NCBI GenBank assembly: GCA_037043235.1
Contig: JAWRVZ010000278.1
Location: forward strand, 520,001-584,000
From: Rhodeus uyekii
Lineage: Eukaryota > Chordata > Actinopteri > Cypriniformes > Acheilognathidae
Reading direction: 5' to 3'
Length of the DNA stretch: 64,000 bases
Position 1 is the first letter of the stretch; every line of letters begins with the position of its first letter. The position numbers were made by a program, and so were the translations under genes. Shown here piece by piece: positions 1 to 9,700 of the stretch. A model generated the notes under the pieces. The model had not been told where the DNA came from, did not search any database, and saw only the letters and a program-made list of their open reading frames with translations.

Positions 1-131
1 TCTCGCGCAAACATACACCCGGGATTTCATACACACATTTCTTCACTTCAAACAATATCTACACCATATCAACTCTTTTTGTGCTAGTGGAAAAATTACG
101 TTTTTAAATTACGCTTTAGACATTTATTAAC

Positions 132-166
<35 letters not shown>

Positions 167-736
167 CTGTTCTGAAGTCACAGCGCTTACAATTTGGGAG
201 ATTTATTTTCCACTCAACAGCGGCCTTTTTTCTCGGTTCGGATCACAGCGCTTACAATCTGGGAGATGTCCAAAGAATCTACAGCACAATGTTTTGGGGG
301 TGTTTTTGGTCCTTATATATCTTGGTTCATACTTTTTTACCTCGTTCTTGTTAATTTTATTTTTATCATCCATTAACAGTAATATTTTTCCACTTCACAA
401 AAGTTAATACACTTTTAGCTTTCGTTTACCTTCAACTTGTACATTTTTTGTAACCTTTCACAACTATTGTCTCAGTTTCCCTATATACCAATGTTCAGGT
501 AGACAAAAATACAAAGAAGAGAAAAAATATAAATGACTAAAATAACCGATGCGTTAATTTTAAATATATATAAAACAAAATTAAAATGCACCTAGTTGTG
601 TATTAAGACACATACTAAGGCGTATTAAAGCTTTTGCAAATTAAAGTACAAAATTACGACACGGATTCGCGGATTAGAAAAACCGAACAATAACACGAAC
701 AAAATAAAAATTCTTCTCCGCATTTGAACGAAATTA
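1..736. other. AT-rich DNA without a recognised gene
   Basis: No coding exon is recognisable. The stretch has a poly-T run at about 139-166 and a short imperfect duplication of a segment containing CAGCGCTTACAATTTGGGAG, at about 180-205 and 244-266. The remainder is low-complexity A/T sequence leading into the minisatellite. Confidence 0.5.
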
Positions 737-1436
737 ATATGCTCCTTTACCGCATCTAAATGCCCCTTTCCGCATTTAACCAAATCAAAATGCACTTTTA
801 CCGCATCTAAATGCACCTTTTCCGCATTTACAAATTAAGATGCACTTTTACCGCATCTAAATGCACCTTTTCCGCATTTACAAATTAAGATGCACTTTTA
901 CCGCATCTAAATGCACCTTTTCCGCATTTAATCAAATCAAGATGCACTTTTACCGCATCTAAATGCACCTTTTCCGCATTTAATCAAATCAAGATGCACT
1001 TTTACCGCATCTAAATGCACCTTTTCCGCATTTAATCAAATCAAGATGCACTTTTACCGCATCTAAATGCACCTTTTCCGCATTTAATCAAATCAAGATG
1101 CACTTTTACCGCATCTAAATGCACCTTTTCCGCATTTAATCAAATCAAGATGCACTTTTACCGCATCTAAATGCACCTTTTCCGCATTTAATCAAATCAA
1201 GATGCACTTTTACCGCCTCTAAATGCACCTTTTCCGCATTTAATAAAATCAAGATGCACTTTTACCGCATCTAAATGCACCTTTTCCGCATTTAATCAAA
1301 TCAAGATGCACTTTTACCGCATCTAAATGCACCTTTTCCGCATTTAATCAAATCAAGATGCACTTTTACCGCATCTAAATGCACCTTTTCCGTATTTAAT
1401 CAAATCGAGATGCACTTTTACCGCATCTAAATAAAA
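737..1436. repeat. Minisatellite with 52-bp dimeric units
   Basis: About 13-14 tandem units of roughly 50-52 bp. Each unit is two related ~25-bp halves, one with TGCACTTTTACCGCATCTAA and one with TGCACCTTTTCCGCATTTAA. The leftmost units are more divergent or shorter (linker CAAATTAAG instead of ATCAAATCAAG), and the rightmost unit breaks off at about 1430. The central units are almost identical, so the array was probably homogenised recently. No coding function is implied by the short antisense reading frame over part of it. Confidence 0.9.
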
Positions 1437-1639
1437 GTTAAGTTGCACTTGTATTAATAAAAATCAACAATGTCTCACTTGGGAGGGCAAAATATTCTCC
1501 CATTTATAAATGCAATTGTTTTAAGCATGCGCAGTCTTCAGGACCTGGAAATTACTTCCCTATTTCATATAATAATTTTTTAACTCATGTTCTCAATATT
1601 CATCTTTTTATTCTAGGTTCGTTTTGCTGAGGTCTTTTT

Positions 1640-1819
1640 TATGCAAGGAGCCTCCAATACGGCATGAGTCCACAAAGGGTCACGAAACAAAATATAAGCA
1701 AAAAGTGCTTACCTTTTTTGTTTGGCGCGCCTTTTGTTTCGTGATAACTCTGCGCGCTCACACCGCCGGGGGCCAACCTTGACCGACCTCTTGTGCCTCC
1801 TGGCCTGGATCGCCAATTA
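1640..1819 (-). mobile_element. Retroviral-type leader: primer-binding site and splice donor
   Basis: Read on the minus strand, directly after the LTR end at 1820 and a 4-nt spacer, comes a primer-binding-site-like sequence starting TGGCGATCCAGGCCAGGAGG (1796-1815). From memory it pairs with the 3' end of a vertebrate tRNA-Arg with about one mismatch and one extra base. Further downstream is a good 5' splice site, AAG|GTAAGC, near 1711-1717. No gag, pol or env reading frame follows: the internal region is lost before the minisatellite. This is an old, incomplete copy. Confidence 0.5.
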
Positions 1820-2485
1820 TGTTGTGGCAAATCTGTAGAGTCTAAGTTCTCTCGCTGGGTCAATCAGAGAAAAAAGGCTAAGAGTCGAAGTTTCCAAGTC
1901 CGCAGAAGACAACTTTATTGCCGGCAAGAAAGTGAGATGATAGCTCTACACATGAGCGCAGACCACTATGCATCTGACTCTCGCGTCCAAATACATCTCC
2001 TTATATACCTTTTCTATTATCCTTCAATGTCAAACAGTTATTTCCAGTTTCTTTGAAATTCCCTTTCATGTAACTTCACTTTGACCATCTGCGATCATAA
2101 ATTTTCACATACATACATGTAAATGGTCAGCCCTCTCTTCTTATGACTCCCACCTTGACGACCTGCATCCATAAATCTTACTTAAATACATTCCAGTTGT
2201 CTTGGTGGCAGCGCTTCTTTTTTCTTGAGCTTCAGAAGTTTCAGTTTAAAGGCCACTCACTATCTGTGCATCTGTTTTGGCCTTCTGCCCAGTCCGGGAG
2301 CTGTCCATCAAATCATAGGTTCACACCATTAGCAGGATTTATGTCTTTTCTAGCTCTTCGCTTAGGTTTTGCATGACAGGTTTATTACTTGAACACATAT
2401 TTAGGTTTTTGAGTGACATTTTAAGTGTTTTAGCCAACGCTGGCTCCACACTTACATTTTGAATGACATAATAAATTCTTCAACA
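1820..2485 (-). mobile_element. LTR of an old retroviral-type element, minus strand
   Basis: The 666-bp segment read on the minus strand begins TGTTG and ends CAACA, a perfect 5-bp terminal inverted repeat of the LTR kind. It has a TATA box TATATAA (plus 2001-2007). About 85 bp further on is an AATAAA polyadenylation signal (plus 1914-1919), about 95 bp before the LTR end, which matches U3-R-U5 order and spacing. A primer-binding-site-like sequence follows. The second LTR and coding region are absent from the window. The exact left boundary is inferred from the inverted repeat only. Confidence 0.55.
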
Positions 2486-2559
2486 TAAACATCCAGCAGC
2501 TGCTGCAGCAAAAAAACAACCCAAAACACATAAATCACCTGCAACACCATAGCAACTGC

Positions 2560-3030
2560 CAGGGTTGGGGAGTAACGAAATACATGTAACGATGTTACGT
2601 ATTTAAAATGCAAAATTTGAGTAACTGTATTTCGTTACAGTTACATTTTAAATTGATGGTAATCAGATTACAGTTACATTCAAGAAGTATTTTAGATTAC
2701 CAAAGTGATTACTTTGAATTTTAGTGTCATTTATTTATTAATATTAACGTAAGCTGTCTGATGATTCTCCGACTCTGTCTCTTTAAAAATAAAAAGCACG
2801 CGCAGCCTGTTCAGTTAGCAAGCTGGAGAGTGTAGATCTGCATAAAAAATGGATGGGAAAACAGCGCATAATGCATTTCTTTCATGGAAATTCAAAGACA
2901 ATTTTACTTATAAACAAGAAAAAGGACGTAACATCACAGTGCGATGCAAGCTATGTCTACCTGCAACAAAACTTCTATCGGCTTCAAAGGATTCAACATC
3001 TAATCTGAAAAAGCATCTTTAAGTAAGTTG
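2560..3030 (+). mobile_element. hAT-type DNA transposon fragment, 5' part
   Basis: Begins with CAGGGTTGGGGAGTAACG, a terminus typical of fish hAT elements, followed by subterminal repeats rich in GTAAC/GTTAC. It contains a short BED-finger exon at 2849-3022. No matching right terminus or hAT dimerisation domain was found, so this is a truncated copy or a terminal fragment. Confidence 0.6.
2849..3022 (+). pseudogene. BED zinc-finger exon of a hAT transposase
   Basis: The 57-codon reading frame starts at the ATG at 2849, and its stop TAA is at 3020-3022. It has the BED-finger pattern: aromatic residues near positions 13-21 (SWKFKDNF), a C-x2-C pair (CKLC, residues 33-36) and the STSNLKKH segment (residues 49-56) that supplies the histidine. 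The stop overlaps a good splice donor (TTTAAGTAAG), so it may be the first exon of a spliced transposase whose remaining exons are missing here. The DNA-binding role is known from the family. The copy looks inactive because no catalytic RNase-H-like domain follows. Confidence 0.55.
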
Positions 3031-3860
3031 TTCTTGGTCTTTGAAAATTATTTTCTTTATTCCTTATTTTCCCATTTACTCATAGTTGAGCTTTGTATGG
3101 TTATCATTAGCCTACGTTTAATATTTATAAGAATCTGGTCTAATAAAACATAGAATTGACATCCAATTAATCATGCGTTAAATAAAGTTTTATAAAGCCA
3201 ATGGCTTTGTGTAGGCTACTTAATAGACAAACTTTAAACCTTAATAATTCATTACATATGTTCAGGAAATGGCGCCTTTGTGCGAGTTCATTATCCGAAT
3301 TGTGAACACATTTTTTTTCTCCCATCTTTTTAAATGAATCAATTTGTTTTGTTTACAAAAATATTGTCAATGAATTATTCATGAATTTGATAGATCTGGG
3401 GTGTTGTTCCCAAAAGCATCGCTAGATAACTATAGTCATAAATTCCATTGAACTTCATTGCGTCCATATTTGATTTGCGAAACGGATCCTGACTAAGTTT
3501 GACTGTCGACTCTCTCGATTCTGTTGTGGCGGTAACCTTTAATAGAGAGGATAATAAGTGAAAGAATCACTCAAAGTTTTCTCCATTCATTACCTAAATC
3601 TGTTGTGTTACTTGGAGAATTGTGCTAGTTGTTTTTTTCTTGCTTTCATTTATTGTTAAGACCACACTTACTGACTGATAATTGCTGCAATAGAAACATA
3701 TTTATACTAAGGAGAGTTAAAATGACACAAAATGACTTTTGTCATATTTTTCCCCCAAACCTATTACTTTCTTGTGAAACACAAAAAGAGAATAATGGTG
3801 GTGGAGGGATGCAAAAAAACTGTTGCGACACTGTAGGTGAGTCAGCTATGAATATATAAG
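3031..3860. other. AT-rich intergenic DNA
   Basis: No exon, RNA gene or clear repeat boundary was recognised. Short reading frames at about 3629-3859 have low-complexity composition and no domain pattern. Confidence 0.4.
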
Positions 3861-3861
3861 C

Positions 3862-3950
3862 CAGAGATGCCCAAATTAGGGCCCGCGGGCCAACCTTTGA
3901 TTTGTGGCCCGCCGTACAGTCTGAAGAGAGAGAGAGAGCGAGACATACCT
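3862..3950 (+). mobile_element. Terminal fragment of a hAT-like element
   Basis: The segment starts CAGAGATGCCCAAATTAGGG and continues with GGCCCGCGGGCC and TGGCCCGCC, a GC-rich start seen on dispersed hAT/Charlie-like repeats. A related GGCCCGTGG...GGCCCGCCC fragment occurs at about 59488-59530. The right end was not identified. The flanking DNA to about 4480 is unannotated AT-rich sequence. Confidence 0.4.
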
Positions 3951-4484
3951 TCGACACAGATTGCAATTTCTAATTTGACATAACAATTTTGTTTGTTTTA
4001 TAGTTAACTACAACAGAGTAAACTGAAATTAAATGTTTAAATTAATTGAAAGAATTATTGTAAATGCGCAATTCAAGGTGCAGCACTGCATGCTTTGCGA
4101 CACATGATGTCAAGAAACGTCAAACAATTAAACGCAATAATGGAGAAATCAAGGCAGTGGCACGCAGACAAGAGTGTCACTTTTTTCAAGTTGGAGAGTA
4201 AACATTTCAGTGAATGTAATGCTTTAATTTCTTTGTAGTGTTTTTTGTTTACTACAAATTCAAGCTCCTGTTTACTGAAATTTGAAAAATGGTATGAATG
4301 AAAAGCACTTTGAGTATGTTCTTGTTGCATTAAAATGACATTTGTTGGTTTTATTGCAGCTAATTAATATTTAATTTATTTTGATACATTTTGGTACATT
4401 TAAGCACTTTGATTGCACAAAGATTGCCCTCATTGTTTTAGAAGTGCTGTGGAAAACTGATGTTAAAAATAAAATGTAGCAGAA

Positions 4485-4965
4485 AACATCCTAGCAACAG
4501 CCCAGAACAATCAAGTAACCATCCAGAGTGCCCTAACCCCCCCACAAAGAAAAATAATAATAATAATCAAGAACACAACCTACCAACCACAAGGCAACAA
4601 ACTAGGAAACCATTAACAACCTATAAATTAATCTGAATCCATGAGCAAAAACCAGAACACCTTAGCAACCACCTAAACCACTGCAGGAACAACCCAGACC
4701 ACCTTAGTAACCTTCCAGAATAAACAATTCAACAAAATCATCCCATCAACCACAAAGAATGCCCTACAAACCATCCAGAACACTATTACCCAGAATGCCT
4801 TAGAAACACCTACCGACAACCCAAACACCGAGCAAATCACCCAGAATGCCTTAGAAACACCTACCAACAACCCAAACACTCTATTAATCACAAAGAAAGC
4901 CTTATAAACATCCTACTGGTAACCCAAACACATCATCAACCAAGAAAACCATGCAGATTTCGTAC
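4485..4965. repeat. Degenerate tandem repeat of about 20 bp (CCTAGCAACCACCCAGAACA-like)
   Basis: Many imperfect copies of a motif like CCTTAGCAACCACC-AGAACA follow one another, including two nearly identical 62-bp blocks (CCCAGAATGCCTTAGAAACA) at about 4790-4885. The same family forms a second tract at about 58270-58740. The antisense reading frame across it is a repeat translation, not a gene. Confidence 0.7.
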
Positions 4966-5860
4966 ATTTACATTTATGGAAGGAATTTTTTTTTTTTATG
5001 TCAAGTCAATTTAGATCTTCTAAATGTATAGTTGTAAATGTATTTATGTAACTTAGGCAGAATGCAGCCCTAACTCAAATCTGATCACATTGAAATAATT
5101 ACTAGATTGTATAACTAATAACGAAGAAGCCTTCACTTTCATCAGCGAAATAAAATAAAACGGCTTTGCTGATCTCCAAGACACACTATCCTTTGATGTC
5201 ATAAAACACTCAGCTGTTCTGCAGCTGTTGTTGATGGTGCTTGGCATCTGTCTCAATAAATACAAGAGAGAGTAAATAAATAGACACGTTAAAGTGTTCC
5301 TTTATCTCAAGTCAAATATTTCCATATTTGTATTTAATCTAATATAATCTCCATTGATTTTCCTTCAAAAATCTACTTTGTACGATTATTTAATGTTGAT
5401 AATTTTACTTTAAAATCACTTTGTGTACAAAACTGAGCTTACTACTTCTGTAATCTAAGCTTTTCCTCCTGAAATGAAACACTCTGGGAACGTCGGTCAA
5501 CCTAAACTACAAAATTTCCATTAAACTTGTTCCTTTCATTGTACAAATGTGCTTTCTATGGGGATTACGTACAAGTACGAGAAGGAGCATGTTTTACGCA
5601 GGAACAGAATGAGACAAAAAAATCATAATGAAGAGTAGAGGTCCGGTGACACTTTAAACTTCAGTACATATTTTTGATTTGTAAATAGTTTTAAGTGATC
5701 ATAGAATTAAAAATTAATACAAAACAGGATAATTAATTTGTATTAAAATGTAAAAAAATTAATAGCTTAACAATATAAGTAAATATTTAACAGTAATTTA
5801 TTTTTACTAATTCTGTGTGTGTAAAAAAAGTGTATATATATATATTAATAAAAATAAATT
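4966..5860. other. AT-rich intergenic DNA
   Basis: Low-complexity A/T-rich sequence with a short (TA)n at about 5833-5845. Nothing coding was recognised. The unlocated 3'-terminal armc9 exon could lie in this interval or the next, but no splice acceptor plus homologous peptide was found. Confidence 0.35.
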
Positions 5861-5949
5861 AATTTTATGTGTGTGTATACAAACAACATAGAGAGAAAAT
5901 CAGCTACTCGCAGGCGATGCGTACAGAAGTCAGTGAACACTGAAGTGAA

Positions 5950-6090
5950 CACGCGTCGGCATCGGCGTCAGCACTCGTGCTCGTATCTCGAATATTTACT
6001 CGTATCTAGAAGCAAAAATTTCCCCGAAGGCTTGCTCGTATCTTGGAATACTCAAATGTAGAAACGCTCGTATCTCAAGGTATTACTGTA
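5950..6090. mobile_element. Right end of a pogo-like MITE
   Basis: Ends with CTCGTATCTCAAGGTATTACTGTA, the same terminal inverted repeat as the complete copy at 8920-9600. It has the same internal CTCGTATCT repeats and AAGCAAAAATT...CGAAGGCTTG core. The left terminus is missing, so this is a truncated copy. Confidence 0.65.
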
Positions 6091-6701
6091 GATAAAAACA
6101 GTGTAGTCTGATTCCTGAACAAATTAATCTTATAATACAGTTCTTTTTAGTGAATCAAATGCATCTGTTTCCCATAGATCCCGATCTGTGCAGTTTCCTA
6201 AACAAATTACACACATTGAGATTAATTTTGTTCGCAGTATTTAAAGCAATTTAAATAATTAATGAAATATCACTTTTTTCTTTTAAACATTTAATATATT
6301 GTAAAGTTTAGTTTATTTTGCGTCTAAAACCCCAAGTTTGCGTAAAACCCTTTAAATTGATTAACGAATCATTTGTGAAACAGGATTCCCCCCCCCTCCC
6401 CTGTAAGTTCTCAGAAGTGCTAAAAGAATCGCTACGCACATAAAGAATCAAGGAAAACAGTAAATTCACCAGTTAAGGAATTACAGAACCGGAAGCGGCC
6501 AGTCATTGGTGTATTTGCTTTACACATAAGAGGGCGTGTGAACTGATACTGTGTAGCAGCAATCAGATTTACTTTAAAAAAGAGATTTGCCGGGACAGTC
6601 TTCAAACATGGGTGGGACTGTGTCTGATCCCACAGACAAGATAAAATCACAAGTTTTGTTTGAGAGACAATTTGAGAGTATCAGTTGAGTGAATGACTTA
6701 C

Positions 6702-9700
6702 TCTGTTGGCTGGGCCGCCCAGCGGAGACCCCCGCCGAACCGGGCCTGCTTCCGCTCTGCTGGGGCTCGCTGTTGGAGAACTGGGGGGCCAGCGGGGGCA
6801 GGCGAGACCTGCCGGAACCCCCTGAGTCACTCTCAGGGGTGCGAGGAATCTTTGGCCGGCTTGAAAATCCCATGTTCTGGCCACTAGAAAGAGGAGAATG
6901 AAAAAGATGCCACTTAATTTACATTTGTATGTCCAGTGCTAGTCAGAGTGACTAGCAGACTCATTTGAATCCATTTGCATCTGCTTCTCAAACCAATTCC
7001 TGAGGGAATTTTACTGGGAATTTCTTGGCAAGAATAGGTATAAGAGACGTTTTTTTGTTGTTTAAAATATGTTTTGTTAAAACAGCATTGTAGCTCAGCA
7101 TGAAGCTAAACGTTCATGACAATTTAAACTATCGGTAAGTAAAACCATTTCTACTATTTCTAAAACGACCCAAGATTTGCTTCAACAAACCCATTGAGTG
7201 TAAAAAGCATCTTTTACTGATGACGACTTCTTTTTGTAGAAAGAGGTGGGAAATACATTATTTGTAGCTTTCTGTATGACGGCTAAAGCATTTTTTATTT
7301 AAACATTACAGCCTGTTCACAGCAATGATGATAACTATAACGATAAAGATATACTTCCTGAATATAAAACAATAGCAGAGTTCACATTTCAACCATCATG
7401 ATAATTTTTTCCACGCTAACAATGGGCCTTTATTCTTGTAAAAATACCTGAGGTGGCTTAATGAAGGAGAATTGGATTTAGGTTTCATTTATTACAACAT
7501 TCCTAAAAAGTTTGCTCAGTGTTTGTGTAAAAGCTGAAGTAAAGCCTACTTCGTTTTACAGCATTCGTGAAGACATGCGCACTGGAAACTTTCATCCTTG
7601 TTCAATGTCTCTGCCATTTCTCTCCAGAATATATGAGAAAAAAGATATCCATGTACTGAATTAAACTGGATTTGCCTGCATCATTTAAAGCGCTCATCAA
7701 CATGAGTGTCTATTGTTGTTGTGTGTTCAGTAGTTTGTTGTAATGTTCAACTCTTGAATGAATCGTTCTTTGAAGCTGCTGAATGGAATTCAAGACCCAA
7801 AAGTTTGATTGACTTAAATTAAACATTTTTATCAGTGAAAACAAACACAGACGGGCAGTGTTTGTTGCCAAGTGCCTGCTGATTTTCCTGTCGCTCAAAC
7901 AGTAGAGTGTGATGCTTGCAACGGCAAGGTCATGGGTTCGATTCTCAGGGAAAGCAAGAACTGATTAGAATGTGTTTAAATGTAATGCATCTGATCGCAT
8001 CTGCCAAATACAGAAATGTAAATGTGAAACGTTTATACTCTTACATTTATATATTTCAGCCATTAAAAAATAAATGACACTGAAGATTTCTGCTCATACT
8101 CTTGATTTGTCAGGTTTCCTGTAGTTATAGAGAATGTGGTGCTCATGCGTTCAAAGGGTCTTTACATCCACAGGTCTCCAGGAGTCTGTGAGGAGGGGAC
8201 CTGAATAAGCCCTTTGTTTAGCGGTTGTTGGATTCTCATGACAGAATCTGTCCTGTGGCAACACGGGCTCAAGGTTCGATGCCTCGCTCCCACCCCAAAT
8301 TCCTTTGCCTACCAGAGCCGAGTTACAACCTGTGACACGCTCGACAACAGATCCTTTACATTTTAGATATGCCGTGCCACAGTGAGCACGGAATGTCGCA
8401 CCTGGATCCTTAAACCTCTAGTGAATGAAAAACTGTTGTGGAAGAGCCCAAGATGGGTAACGCTGGGCTAAAGATAGGCTGAACAGGCAGCAAACCCACC
8501 TGTACGACTGGCCGTTGGTGTTGTTCTGGCCTGGTGGAGGAACGTGTCTTTCCGGGGATCCCATGAGCCCCGATTCCACAGAGGAACGCCAGCATTCAGA
8601 ATCGGTGGCTGATTGGAAAAAGACTAGAAGATGTCACACACACCTCATATGCGGCTGACGTCATTAACACACACGCGCCACAGAGAAGGACTAGAGAGCT
8701 GCTCACTTTCACAAGGACACACAAAGTGGTCTAGGAGAGACGTGTTATACAGTGGCTGTTCGTAAGGAAACTGAATGGGAATAGCTGCTAAGAGAGAAAA
8801 AGTCAGTGAGAAATAAAAACAGGTGTTTTGATAATTAAATGCTAAATGCTAAAAAATTGCCATGAGAGGAAATTAACATATCAATCTTTGGTAGAAACAA
8901 CAGGAAGCTAATTTTTATATACAGTAATACTTTGAGATACGAGTATAATCCATTCCAGGACGACCTCGTAACTTTCATAACGGGAAAAAAAAATTATCCG
9001 TTCCGGCCCTCTAAAAAATTCCCTTATTAGTACTTATAATAATGGATTTTTTTGTATTTAATCGCTATAGACACAAAATTATAGTACATAAGGACTCCTG
9101 TGATATAAAATAAAATGAGTTCTAACTTTCGAGACAGACGGCAAGTGCAGAGGAGGAGGAGGGAGGGATTACGTAAATTACGTATTTAACGCAAACACAA
9201 TACAGAATACTTGTGGGAGATCAGTACGGAAGTGCAACTATGGTGGCAAATCCATGCCAAAAAGAAAAGAGTGCAAAACTGATGTTTGTGAGTGCGTAAA
9301 TTACATCCGCGAGCGGATAACAGAGCTACACGTGAAAAAACAGGAGCCCGCAAGCTCATTTTAATCCCTGCGTGCTCATGACATTTCATTTGCACACAAT
9401 ACACATGCGCACAAACATTCCCCACGTGCTCGATCTTCTCTCGACTGCCGTTTTTGCTTGTGCAAACACTTATTTTATGTCTGTAAGCTGCTCGTATCTC
9501 AAATATTTACTCGTACCTCAAAGCAAAAATTGCTCGAAGGCTTGTTCATATCTCGGAGTACTCGTATGTCGGGCTGCTCGTATCTCAAGGTAATACTGTA
9601 CATGTTTTTAAATAACTGTATGGTATTAAGGTGTTTGTAGCTGCAAAGAGCTTTGAACATGGCTCATCCAATCAGATTTTAGAACCAGAATCCCACATTA

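Noticed and set aside
737..1436. CRISPR-like repeat-spacer pattern
   Set aside because: The two half-units are both repeated and related to each other, so there are no spacers.
6681..6901. Plus-strand frames of 64-70 codons over armc9 exon 23
   Set aside because: Antisense to a GC-rich coding exon with good splice sites on the minus strand.
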